Shown: positions 1 to 7,687 of the stretch, one piece after another
Numbering within the stretch: the first letter of the stretch is position 1
Layout of the letters: each line of letters begins with the position of its first letter
Assembly (NCBI GenBank): GCA_964523165.1
Contig: CAZFXZ010000017.1
Location: forward strand, 1-13,362
Reading direction: 5' to 3'
DNA from: CAZFXZ01 sp964523165
GTDB taxonomy: Bacteria > Patescibacteriota > Patescibacteriia > JACRDY01
DNA length: 13,362 nt
Notes under the pieces: generated by a model
The model's input: only the letters and a program-made list of their open reading frames with translations
Databases searched by the model: none
Told to the model about the DNA's origin: nothing
Made by a program: the position numbers and the translations under genes

Positions 1-3000
1 TGCTGTGGTTGACCTGCACAGTGTACAAAACTAATTGGTAGCCGGTCACAGCGCTACCTTCCCAAGTATAAAATGGTGCGTTGTCGGTGGCCACGGAAGG
101 TTTTTGACAACGACGCAAGAAAGAATAATTTTCTCGACCTTCTCCGCCCGCGGCCACGGTATCAAGGTTGGTAAAGGCCGAGCAACCAACTTCATTGAGA
201 CTGCAAGCTTGTCCGGTACTGGCGATGAAGTAGCGCGGAAATTGGACAGCCGAAAAATTGCTGGGCTCTTGTTTGTAAGTAGCATAACCATTACAACTCG
301 ACGGACAGTAGTCGGTGGCTCGGACTTGACCGGGGATGGCCAAACCCGAAGACAAAGAGGTGTAATTTTGACAACCCACATCTTGAGGCGAACAGGTCAA
401 AGCGTAGGGCGCACAAGCCGGATTGTTGGTCGCGCTGCTGGTTGAACAATCGAGATAATCAGGAGCGATTTTGAGATAAGAAAATGGTCCACTGCCATAC
501 TCACTATAATCTGAAGAAAATTCACCTTCTTCAACTTTGACAAAATCCACCAAGCAAGGATTGGTGCCATCAGCCGAATCACCAGCAAATGACACCTCGG
601 CGCTTGTAGTTGAAGAACTGCTGGGATAAGTATAGCTGACTGAAAAAGAATTGGTCGTATTTTCCAAATCCGGATCACCCAAAATCAAATCGGATAACAA
701 AACCACATCTTCACCGGCCAATGGCCCAAAAGAAATTTGCGTATCGGGTGAGCAGTTACGCACAGAAAAAGACAAGGCAAACTGTCGGCCACCGGCGGCA
801 TCACCCAAACTAACCGTTTGCGTGGCCGTGCCACCATCAGTCAAGCTCAACATTTGTTGAATACCGGCGCCCAAATCTGTCTTGACGGTCACATCGCCGT
901 TTATCTGCCAACCGGGTATATGATAAGTTTCCAAACTGCCCGATAAACTTTGCCAATATTCGCTAAAACTACCATTTTTGAGCAAGTTGGCTTTGGAGCC
1001 GGCATAGGTCCGGACTAATTCGGTACAACCGGCGTTGGCGGAGTCGCAAATCTGGACATCACGATCAAAGTAAGCTCGACTGTCGGTTTGCCAAATACCT
1101 TGATCATCCTGAGCGGTCGAATACCACCAACAACCGGGATTTTCTTGGTTACAACCGGCGTAATTTAAAGTATTTTTTAAATAACTGGCGGCAAATTTGT
1201 CGACTGTCCGAGAAAAAGTCTGACAACTTTCGTATGAAGCCGGACATTCATCGCCATCAAACCACCAGGTGTTGCGTTCGCGGGTACAGCTACCCCAAGC
1301 CAAACAACTGCCGTCTTCGCTTTCCAAAACACAGTCTTGGCTGGCCGCACACCATTCATCGCGTCGCCCACCACCAACGCTGACCGGACCAAAAGTTTCG
1401 GCCGTACATTTTTGTTGCGGAGCTTTTAAGACCCAATCCGGATCGACCAAACCATAAAACTTGGAATTTTTATCATAAAATTCATTGATCAAACGATTGA
1501 GGTTGTAGCTAGTCGGGCCGCCGGCTTCGATTTGCTGAGCGATCAGATCGGCGGCAAATTGCCAGCCGGCCGGCACGATGCGGGCTTTGCGTAATTTTTT
1601 GATACTTTCTGATGAATAGCCGCTGTCCGGACTGGGTTGCTCACCAAAGACCGGCGAGGTAAAAGCAAACGGCCAATCGCCATGGACCAAACCGCGATCA
1701 ATGGCTTCGCGTAAAGTAAATTTATTGTAAACGGCGTCGGCAAAATCTTGATCGATCGTACAGTTGATAAAACCCGGCCCGGTCGTCGGACAGGCTACAA
1801 ATTCGGCAATGATGTCGTATTCCCCACCAAATTTGATCTGAGCCATTTCCAAATCGCCAAATTGATTTTCGGCTACGCCTTCATACGACAAGGGATTGCT
1901 GTAACCGCCGCCGCCAAACGCGGCATCAGGTCGAGTTAATTCAGCACAAAAGTCCGGCACCAACCAACCGGTGCCGCCGGCGGCAAATTTTTGTCGATTG
2001 TTGAGCGGATCGGTGTAAGAACCTTCACCAACGTCGGTCGTCGGGATATCGCAAATATCTTTGACGCCCCACAGACCGGTCAACCATTTTTGTAAAAGTT
2101 GCGAAACTAAAGTATTGGAAAATTGATTAACAAAAGGCACGGCAATCGAAGCTGAAAAAACCGAACTGAGCTGATCCCAACCTTGTTGGCTAAAAGGCTG
2201 TTTAACCAATCCTTCATTAACAAAGTTTTCGATCGTGGTGCGTGAAGTGGTGCGAGTGCCTCGAAGTGGATCTATAATATCGGTAAAGTCATAACCCATT
2301 TCCAATGGACCAAGCTCGGTTGACACGCGGGTGTTTTTTTCACGTTCCAAAAGATAAGTTGCTTCCAAAAATTTACCCGAGTCACCGGCCGTGGGTGAAA
2401 ATGAAGCTTGGACGCGACGTAAAAATTCACCCGACTCTAATTCTTGACCCAAAGCCGCGTAATTGTCTTTGATGCTTTCTAGGTCACAAGTCGGGGTTGG
2501 GACTTGCGAATCAAACAAACCCAAGACGATTTGCAACTGAACATTGGGGTTGGGGTTACACAAGACGTTTTTGTCGCCAAAAAAGTTTTCGGAAAAGCTG
2601 CCGATAAATTCACCGGCCGCCGAGGTCAAAGCCCGATTGAAGAGTTGACCATAAGTATCAGCCCTAAAAAGTGATTCCAAACCTTCTTGGCCCGAAGCCA
2701 CGGACGTGGCGATATCAGCCGCCAATTTACGGGAAAACATTTGACTGGCTCTAATAATCGAATAACGAATACTAGATAATGCCTCTTCCCAGAGAGTCTT
2801 TTGGATTTGATCACGGGTGTCTTTTTGTTCTTGATAAGTATCCCAAAATTTATCGATAATGAAAGTGTCGCTGACTACAGCTTGGGCGGTTTGTGGGGCG
2901 ACAAACAATTGCGAAACCAAGCCGATAGCCAAAACAAAAACCATCAGACTAGCCACAAAACGGCCGGCCGCAGAGCGACTGACCTGATTTTTTTCTCCAA

Positions 3001-3040
3001 ACTTTTTATCGTCTGACATTTGACTTTTATTTTGCTTCAT
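1..3040 (-). CDS. Giant cysteine-rich secreted protein, C-terminal part beyond the left edge
   Basis: An uninterrupted frame runs from the ATG at 3038-3040 to the window edge: 1013 complete codons and no stop, so the gene is partial. The N-terminus is a signal peptide: a basic region, a hydrophobic stretch at about residues 28-47, and an AxA-type cleavage site (AQA, 52-54). Residues 55-540 are mainly helical-looking. From about 540 the protein is rich in Cys, with recurring Gly-Cys pairs at 636/637, 671/672, 889/890 and 952/953, usually followed by an aromatic residue three or four positions on. Residues 685-840, beginning NLLKNGSF, resemble a carbohydrate-binding-type beta-sandwich. From memory, similar Cys-rich modules occur in large uncharacterised Parcubacteria exported proteins; the function is unknown. 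No ribosome-binding site precedes the ATG. A TATAAT overlaps it (3039-3044), and Met8 (3017-3019) is an alternative start. It lies 32 bp after the TSP3 gene and is probably cotranscribed with it. The reading frame and the export signal are certain; the role is not. Confidence 0.88.
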   Translation of the reverse strand, partial: MKQNKSQMSDDKKFGEKNQVSRSAAGRFVASLMVFVLAIGLVSQLFVAPQTAQAVVSDTFIIDKFWDTYQEQKDTRDQIQKTLWEEALSSIRYSIIRASQMFSRKLAADIATSVASGQEGLESLFRADTYGQLFNRALTSAAGEFIGSFSENFFGDKNVLCNPNPNVQLQIVLGLFDSQVPTPTCDLESIKDNYAALGQELESGEFLRRVQASFSPTAGDSGKFLEATYLLEREKNTRVSTELGPLEMGYDFTDIIDPLRGTRTTSRTTIENFVNEGLVKQPFSQQGWDQLSSVFSASIAVPFVNQFSNTLVSQLLQKWLTGLWGVKDICDIPTTDVGEGSYTDPLNNRQKFAAGGTGWLVPDFCAELTRPDAAFGGGGYSNPLSYEGVAENQFGDLEMAQIKFGGEYDIIAEFVACPTTGPGFINCTIDQDFADAVYNKFTLREAIDRGLVHGDWPFAFTSPVFGEQPSPDSGYSSESIKKLRKARIVPAGWQFAADLIAQQIEAGGPTSYNLNRLINEFYDKNSKFYGLVDPDWVLKAPQQKCTAETFGPVSVGGGRRDEWCAASQDCVLESEDGSCLAWGSCTRERNTWWFDGDECPASYESCQTFSRTVDKFAASYLKNTLNYAGCNQENPGCWWYSTAQDDQGIWQTDSRAYFDRDVQICDSANAGCTELVRTYAGSKANLLKNGSFSEYWQSLSGSLETYHIPGWQINGDVTVKTDLGAGIQQMLSLTDGGTATQTVSLGDAAGGRQFALSFSVRNCSPDTQISFGPLAGEDVVLLSDLILGDPDLENTTNSFSVSYTYPSSSSTTSAEVSFAGDSADGTNPCLVDFVKVEEGEFSSDYSEYGSGPFSYLKIAPDYLDCSTSSATNNPACAPYALTCSPQDVGCQNYTSLSSGLAIPGQVRATDYCPSSCNGYATYKQEPSNFSAVQFPRYFIASTGQACSLNEVGCSAFTNLDTVAAGGEGRENYSFLRRCQKPSVATDNAPFYTWEGSAVTGYQLVLYTVQVNHS

Positions 3041-3072
3041 TATAACAAATTTTTCTAAAATCAGCCAAGAAT

Positions 3073-3948
3073 TTAGCCGCCTAACAATTGCAGTAAGGTG
3101 GTTTTCAATTCTTCGGCGCTGGTTTGATTGACCGTCGCGGCGTCAAAGCCAAACTGGATCAAGAAGTTTTTGACCTCGGTCGGGGTCATTTGGTCGATTT
3201 GCTCCAATAAAATCTGACGATTTTTTTCGTTGATCTGGACTTGGCTTGGTGTTGGCGTCTGGGTTGTCGGCGGCGCGACCGTCTCAGTCGTCGGTACGGC
3301 TTGGTCGGTGGTAGCTTGTTGCGTCACGACTTGTTGGACCAAAGTATACAAATCATCATCCGACATGGCGTCGATAGTGTCTTGCGGAAAACCATTTTGC
3401 ACTAACAACTGACGAAGTTGGTCGGCCGGCAGTTGACTCAAAGCACTGGCCAAATCTTGACCTTGCAAACCATTGGCCGCCGTTTGAGCGTCGAGCGAGG
3501 CTTGCAGATCACCACTGATTTGTTGATAAGCGGTGGTGGCCTCTTGATCTAAGGGTGAAGAGCCATAACATTCTTGACCTTCGGGACATAGCGGATCGCT
3601 GCCCTTGGCGACTTCTTGAGCATCGGTCAAACCATCCGAATCAGAATCCGGCAAATAAGCGCTGGTTTTGTAAAGAGAAATTTCTTCCAAATCGCTTAAA
3701 CCATCTTCGTCGGTATCGGTGTTATCCAGACCCGACAAATCATCAACTGTCTCCGATCCATCATTAGCCGCCAAACGTCCGCGATTGAAAGGGTCGTTGA
3801 TATTTTGAGCAAATTGCCAAAAAGTTAAACCGACGCCAATGATCACGACCATAGTCAACAAACCCAAAAGTCGCTTTTGAGCCGGGTCCAAAGGAGGGCG
3901 ATCGTGGCTAGTCGGGATGTCGTCGTAGATCGGCAAATCTTCGATCAT
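3073..3948 (-). CDS. Membrane-anchored thrombospondin type 3 (TSP3) repeat protein
   Basis: A 291-residue protein with a short N-terminal cytoplasmic tail, one transmembrane helix (about 27-47) and a large outside portion. Two acidic calcium-binding loops of TSP3 type follow: DTDEDGLSDLEE (77-88) and DSDSDGLTDAQE (101-112), then a two-Cys segment (C121, C127). The C-terminal half is Gln/Thr/Pro-rich and holds two related helical modules, about 173-207 and 253-289, sharing the pattern L..L...GF...T....S...L...L.Q. An extracytoplasmic role in the envelope, possibly as a calcium-dependent spacer or adhesin, is inferred; no enzyme motif is present. It has its own consensus promoter (4007-4035) and is followed after 32 bp by the giant Cys-rich secreted protein, so the two probably work together. 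No Shine-Dalgarno is visible before the ATG at 3946-3948. Confidence 0.85.
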   Translation of the reverse strand: MIEDLPIYDDIPTSHDRPPLDPAQKRLLGLLTMVVIIGVGLTFWQFAQNINDPFNRGRLAANDGSETVDDLSGLDNTDTDEDGLSDLEEISLYKTSAYLPDSDSDGLTDAQEVAKGSDPLCPEGQECYGSSPLDQEATTAYQQISGDLQASLDAQTAANGLQGQDLASALSQLPADQLRQLLVQNGFPQDTIDAMSDDDLYTLVQQVVTQQATTDQAVPTTETVAPPTTQTPTPSQVQINEKNRQILLEQIDQMTPTEVKNFLIQFGFDAATVNQTSAEELKTTLLQLLGG

Positions 3949-3959
3949 AGCGTAGTAAG

Positions 3960-3995
3960 AGAAAAACCTTGATTGGCTAATTATTAGCGATCAAG
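3960..3995 (-). terminator. Hairpin with U-tract after rsmA, inside the leader of the TSP3 gene
   Basis: On the minus strand CTTGAT and GCTAA pair with TTAGC and ATCAAG (stem 3968-3995, 3-nt loop, small internal asymmetry), followed at once by GGTTTTTC. This has the shape of an intrinsic terminator for the rsmA operon. It lies downstream of the promoter at 4007-4035, so transcripts of the TSP3 gene would also carry it close to their 5' end. It could act as an attenuator or as a 5' stabilising hairpin. Confidence 0.6.
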
Positions 3996-4006
3996 TTAGT
4001 ACGGAA

Positions 4007-4035
4007 ATTATACTAAAATTTACAGATTAGGTCAA
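4007..4035 (-). promoter_or_regulatory. Sigma-70 type promoter for the TSP3/Cys-rich protein unit
   Basis: On the minus strand there is TTGACC (4030-4035), a 17-nt spacer and a perfect TATAAT (4007-4012). The -35 element overlaps the stop codon of rsmA. Transcription would start near 4000, about 50 nt before the ATG at 3948. Spacing and hexamers are near ideal, and the same TTGACC with a 17-nt spacer occurs in front of nrdR. Confidence 0.7.
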
Positions 4036-4859
4036 AAAATCTTGGCCAATTTTACCCAGTCGTCGACCGTCAAATTCCCCGGCCTAACCTTCAAATCCAA
4101 ACCGGCTTTTTTTAAACCGGTCGTGACCAAGTTTTTGTCGAGCCGCAGACCGCTTTGTAAATTGTTTTGCAGTTGTTTGCGCGGTGAGGTAAAACCAATT
4201 TTCGCCAATTGCCAAAACTTCTTTTCGGACTCGGCTGTCAGTAACGGCTGATGCAGATCAATACTGACCACGGCTGAATCAACTTTGGGACTGGGGATAA
4301 AAGCTTGGCGTTTGACTTCAAATAAAAATTTGGGTTGACCATAATAGTGGGCTGACAAGCCCAACAACGTCATGCTGCCCGGTTTGTCGGCGACCAGACG
4401 CCAGGCCACCTCTTTTTGGACCATAATAATCATTTTGTGCGGTCGCGGTTGTTGAGTCAAAAACCGCCGCAAAATCTGACCGGTGATTTGATAGGGTAAA
4501 TTGGCCACGATACTGTAAGGCTCGCGCCCAAAATGTCGGCGCAAAATTTCCGGGCTGATATCTAAAATATCATTATTGATCACGACTAGATTCTTTCGAC
4601 CCTTAAACTTTTTTTGCAAAAAACTACTCAGGGCTGTTTCAATCTCCACGGCCACCACCAAACCAGCGGTCGCCAACAACTCCTCGGTCAAAATACCTAA
4701 ACCCGGACCAATTTCCAAAACTTGTGACCGACTAGTCAGGCCAGCTTGGCTGGTCATTTTTTCTACCACCTCATGATCAACCAAAAAATTTTGGCCGCGC
4801 CAACGTTTGGGCGCGATGCCCAAACCGGCTAAATATTGACTGACGTGTTGTGGATTCAT
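4032..4859 (-). CDS. rsmA: 16S rRNA dimethyladenosine transferase RsmA (KsgA)
   Basis: This enzyme uses S-adenosylmethionine to dimethylate the two adjacent adenosines in the terminal helix (helix 45) of 16S rRNA, a late step of small-subunit assembly. The 275 residues match the usual length of about 270. Visible marks are GQNFLVD (22-28), the SAM-binding motif EIGPGLG (49-55), the acidic residue after the second strand (VEIE, 71-74), the catalytic NLPY (120-123) and the C-terminal IPSPKVDS (188-195) and FTSPRKQL (223-230) blocks. The ATG overlaps the TGA of tsaC in an ATGA arrangement, so the two are translationally coupled. Upstream genes of the operon are tsaC, an epimerase and prfB. The stop at 4032-4034 lies in the -35 box of the next promoter. 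Confidence 0.96.
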   Translation of the reverse strand: MNPQHVSQYLAGLGIAPKRWRGQNFLVDHEVVEKMTSQAGLTSRSQVLEIGPGLGILTEELLATAGLVVAVEIETALSSFLQKKFKGRKNLVVINNDILDISPEILRRHFGREPYSIVANLPYQITGQILRRFLTQQPRPHKMIIMVQKEVAWRLVADKPGSMTLLGLSAHYYGQPKFLFEVKRQAFIPSPKVDSAVVSIDLHQPLLTAESEKKFWQLAKIGFTSPRKQLQNNLQSGLRLDKNLVTTGLKKAGLDLKVRPGNLTVDDWVKLAKIF

Positions 4860-5416
4860 AGCTTTATGGCCCCCGGACGCAGGACCTTAATTGTCTGATT
4901 TTTATTAACTTTTATGACAGTTGAAGCAGGTTTGGAAGTCAAACGACCTTGAACGGTAACCACCGCGGCTGGTTGATGTTTACGACCGGCAAAGACTTTT
5001 TTGGCCGCTAGAGCGCTAGTAGCTGGTTTTTGGCCAGTCAAATTGGCCGAGCTGGCAATCAACGGCCGACCAACCAAACGCGCCAATGTTTGGGTAGTCC
5101 GACAATCCGGTACGCGCACGGCATAACGCCGACTGACAACTATACTTAAAGGTCCTGGCCAATATTTTTTGGCCAATTTTTTGGCTTGGGGTGAAAGTTT
5201 AAAAAACCGCTCAACTTGCTTCCCATCACTGGCTACTAAAGAAAACTTCGTGTCGGTCCGGCCTTTGATTAATAAAATCTTTTTTATAACTTTTTTATCG
5301 TCAAAAAGTCCGCCTAGACCATAAGTCGTGTCGGTCGGGAAAACCGCCACCTCTCCCCTTTTGAGTAAATCGGCGGCAATTTTTAGATCAGTTAAGCTAG
5401 CGCTAAGAAATTTCAT
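4856..5416 (-). CDS. tsaC: Threonylcarbamoyl-AMP synthase (TsaC/YrdC/Sua5 family, short form)
   Basis: It makes threonylcarbamoyl-AMP from threonine, bicarbonate and ATP, the first step of the t6A modification at position 37 of ANN-decoding tRNAs. At 186 residues it is the single-domain YrdC type without the Sua5 C-terminal domain. Family marks are PTDTTYGL (27-34), the KGR block (51-53, where many relatives have KxRP), WPGPLS (86-91), SSAN (122-125) and the closing RPGA. The start at 5414-5416 lies within the end of the epimerase gene (14-bp overlap), and the stop overlaps the start of rsmA by 4 bp. No Shine-Dalgarno is visible, so reinitiation or coupling is likely. The other t6A genes (tsaB, tsaD, tsaE) are not in this window. 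Confidence 0.93.
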   Translation of the reverse strand: MKFLSASLTDLKIAADLLKRGEVAVFPTDTTYGLGGLFDDKKVIKKILLIKGRTDTKFSLVASDGKQVERFFKLSPQAKKLAKKYWPGPLSIVVSRRYAVRVPDCRTTQTLARLVGRPLIASSANLTGQKPATSALAAKKVFAGRKHQPAAVVTVQGRLTSKPASTVIKVNKNQTIKVLRPGAIKL

Positions 5417-6335
5417 TTTTAAAATATTTTACGGTTTTAGCGATACCAGCGGCTAAATCGGTTTTAGCTCGCCAACCCCAAGCTTTATTTATTTTTTTAG
5501 TGGCCAAACAACTCCGACGTTGTTCACCCCGGATAGCCGGACCATGTTTGGCTGATACATTCAACTTCAAAGTCTTAATAATCTGATCATAAATTTCATT
5601 AACTGTTGTTTCTTGACCGGTGCCGACATTAAACGTCCCGCCGGTTTTACTTTTTACAGCCAATAAATTAGCGGCTACGACATCGTCGACATAAACATAA
5701 TCACGAGTTTGCCGGCCCGGACCGTTGATAATTGGCTTTTGACCGGCTAATAACTGATTGATAAAGACGGCAATAACTCCGGCTTCACCTTTGGCGTTTT
5801 GCCGCGGCCCATAAACATTGCTGTAGCGCAAATTTATATATTGCAAACCATAAGCCCGTTGATAAAATTGACAATATTTTTCACCCGCCAACTTGGCTAA
5901 ACCGTAAGGTGAAAGTGGATTGGGCAAAAAGTTTTCCTGGGTCGGGATATTTTTAGCCGGCGCCTCGCCATAAATCGCCCCACCCGTCGAGGAAAAGATG
6001 ATCTTTTTTACTCCCGTTTGGCGAGCCGCCTCTAAAACGTTTAATAAACCAATGATATTAACATTGGCGTCTAACAATGGTTTATCTAAAGAAGTGCGCA
6101 AATTAATCTGGGCGGCAGTGTGAAAAACCGCTTGCGGGCGGAAGCGGGCAAAGGTTTTTAATAATGATGAGTAATTAGTGATGTCTTGGCGACCAAACAT
6201 GGCTCGAGTGTTCAGATTCTTTTTCTGGCCGGTAGATAAATTGTCTACGACCAAAACTTTATGGCCTTTCTTAATCAAAGCATCAACAATATGTGAACCA
6301 ATAAAGCCGGCGCCGCCCGTAACAATGATTTTCAT
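5403..6335 (-). CDS. NAD-dependent sugar-nucleotide epimerase/dehydratase (GalE-like)
   Basis: A 310-residue extended short-chain dehydrogenase. The N-terminal Rossmann motif TGGAGFIGSH (6-15) binds NAD, and D31 after the second strand suits NAD rather than NADP. The catalytic set is the Ser-Ser-Thr at 115-117 and the YxxxK pair Y144/K148. NLRYSNVYGPRQ (168-179) and RDYVYVDDVV (211-220) are typical of UDP-glucose 4-epimerases and relatives. The substrate cannot be fixed from sequence; UDP-glucose/galactose or the N-acetyl forms for envelope polysaccharide are likely. It starts 2 bp after prfB and overlaps tsaC by 14 bp, so it is read in the translation operon although its job is different. 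Calling it galE outright would over-reach. Confidence 0.92.
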   Translation of the reverse strand: MKIIVTGGAGFIGSHIVDALIKKGHKVLVVDNLSTGQKKNLNTRAMFGRQDITNYSSLLKTFARFRPQAVFHTAAQINLRTSLDKPLLDANVNIIGLLNVLEAARQTGVKKIIFSSTGGAIYGEAPAKNIPTQENFLPNPLSPYGLAKLAGEKYCQFYQRAYGLQYINLRYSNVYGPRQNAKGEAGVIAVFINQLLAGQKPIINGPGRQTRDYVYVDDVVAANLLAVKSKTGGTFNVGTGQETTVNEIYDQIIKTLKLNVSAKHGPAIRGEQRRSCLATKKINKAWGWRAKTDLAAGIAKTVKYFKNEIS

Positions 6336-6337
6336 AG

Positions 6338-7448
6338 TTATTTTTTCTTAAGATATTTTAAATAACTGGCGATAAAATCAGTTAATTCCCCGGCTAAAAC
6401 ATTGTCAACGGCGCTGGTTTCTTGGCTAGTGCGATGATCTTTGACCATTTTATAGGGATGCAAGACGTAAGACCTGATTTGGTTACCCCAAGCCGCTTCG
6501 GAATATTCGCCACGCAGACGCAGACGCTCTTCTTCTTGTTGGGCTTGCTGATATTGTAATAACCTAGATTTCAAAATTTGCAAAGCCTTAGCTTTATTTT
6601 GGTGTTGTGAGCGTTCATTTTGACAGGCCGCCATCAAACCGGTTGGTAAATGAGTGATTCGCACGGCCGAGTCAGTCGTATTGACACCCTGACCGCCCTT
6701 GCCACCGGCTCGATAAACATCAATCCGCAAATCTTCTTCACGCACGGCAATCTCTTGAGCTTGGGTGCTGGCTAATTCTGGCAAGACTTCGACCAAAGCA
6801 AAAGATGTGTGACGCATCTTTTCGGCATCGAAGGGCGAAATGCGGACCAAGCGATGGACGCCGTGTTCAGATTTGAGCTGGCCATAAGCGTAGCGACCAT
6901 TGATTTCCAGTGTGGCACTTTTTAAACCATTTTGCTCGCCACGTGATTGATCAACGATCACCACTTTGTAATGATGCTGTTCGCAAAATCGCAGATACAT
7001 TCGCAGCAACATATCGGCCCAATCTTGAGCGTCAACCCCACCGGCTCCGGCATGAATTGATAATAAAGCGTTGTAAGTGTCGTAAGGTTGATCCAACAAA
7101 ACAAAAAATTCCAACTCGGCAAATCTCTTTTGCAAGACTGCCAGTTGCTGTTCAGCTTCTAGACGCAAATCGACGTTTTGATCGTCGGCGTCGAGCTCGA
7201 CCATAGTTTGCAGATCGTCAACATCGTCACGCAATTTTGACCAAGTGGCCAACTCGGCATCCAAATCAGCCAGCTCTTGGCCAACGGCCGTAGCTTGTTC
7301 TTGATCAGACCAAAAATCAGGCTGCGTCATGCGAGCCTGCAGCTCAGCGATTTTGGCTGAGGTTTTACCTAAGTCAAAGTAACCTCCAAGTCGCAGCCAC
7401 TTGTTTAGCAAGTTGCTCGACAGCCAAAACTAAATCGTGTTCTTTCAT
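6338..7448 (-). CDS. prfB: Peptide chain release factor 2 with programmed +1 frameshift
   Basis: RF2 reads UAA and UGA in the ribosomal A site and triggers peptide release. Translation begins at the ATG 7446-7448, runs 24 codons to an in-frame TGA (7374-7376), and must shift +1 at CTT to continue from 7375 with Asp-Leu-Gly. The product is 369 residues (E. coli 365). In that numbering the stop-codon-reading tripeptide SPF is at 204-206 and the catalytic GGQ at 251-253, almost exactly the E. coli positions. Neighbouring blocks GVHRLVR and SAVRITHLPTG are also present. The unshifted frame yields only a 24-residue peptide. An ATG at 7409-7411 in the downstream frame would give 357 residues, but its first 12 residues do not resemble RF2. 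The gene lies 3 bp after a small membrane protein and 2 bp before the epimerase. Confidence 0.95.
7373..7388 (-). other. prfB: Programmed +1 ribosomal frameshift site of prfB
   Basis: The minus strand reads TGG AGG TTA CTT TGA C. An internal Shine-Dalgarno GGAGG (7383-7387) stands 3 nt before the slippery CTT (7377-7379), followed by the UGA stop (7374-7376) and C. This is the same layout as the E. coli site (AGGGGG, 3 nt, CUU UGA C), at codon 25 here and codon 26 in E. coli. When RF2 is scarce, UGA is read slowly and the ribosome slips to the +1 frame, giving autoregulation. Confidence 0.93.
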
Positions 7449-7451
7449 AGT

Positions 7452-7667
7452 TTATTGACGAATACCGGCCAATAATAATAAGACTTTTTCCAAATTATTA
7501 ATATAAGGTGCTATGACCGGCGGTAAATAAATAAAAGCCAAAATCAACGGGATGACGACCAATAAAAACTTTAAGCCGGTAAAAAAGTTTAGCCAAAAAA
7601 TTTGGCGATGAATTTTTTTTAACTCGCCAAAAACTTGTTCAAAACGTTCGTCGATTGATTGGACCAT
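7452..7667 (-). CDS. Small single-pass membrane protein of unknown function
   Basis: A 71-residue protein with an N-terminal charged helix (about residues 3-24, heptad-like), a transmembrane segment (about 25-47) and a short C-terminal amphipathic tail. I do not recognise a named family. From memory, similar tiny one-helix proteins with a short coiled-coil start are common in Parcubacteria. The start at 7665-7667 was chosen because a TGCTATAAT extended -10 box ends 6 nt before it and because a longer upstream frame would overlap the end of nrdG by 52 bp and add no membrane or family feature. It ends 3 bp before prfB and probably leads that operon. Confidence 0.7.
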   Translation of the reverse strand: MVQSIDERFEQVFGELKKIHRQIFWLNFFTGLKFLLVVIPLILAFIYLPPVIAPYINNLEKVLLLLAGIRQ

Positions 7668-7673
7668 GTCGGT

Positions 7674-7682
7674 ATTATAGCA
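7674..7682 (-). promoter_or_regulatory. Extended -10 promoter of the prfB operon, likely leaderless
   Basis: The minus strand has TGC directly before a perfect TATAAT (7674-7679), an extended -10 element that does not need a good -35; none is visible (GGACTT at 17-nt spacing). The start codon at 7667 begins 7 nt after the box, where transcription would start, so the mRNA should have little or no leader. Confidence 0.55.
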
Positions 7683-7687
7683 CAATT

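Noticed and set aside
35..445. Plus-strand frame of 136 codons
   Set aside because: Shadow of the continuous minus-strand frame of the Cys-rich protein, which has a signal peptide and repeated motifs.
3039..3044. Separate promoter (TATAAT) for the giant Cys-rich protein
   Set aside because: The box overlaps the ATG and its -35 (TTGGCT at 18 nt) is weak. Cotranscription with the TSP3 gene is simpler, though a start at Met8 keeps it possible.
7409..7411. ATG as start of a 357-residue RF2
   Set aside because: The first 12 residues do not resemble RF2. The upstream ATG with GGAGG-TTA-CTT-TGA-C explains the N-terminus and the family length.
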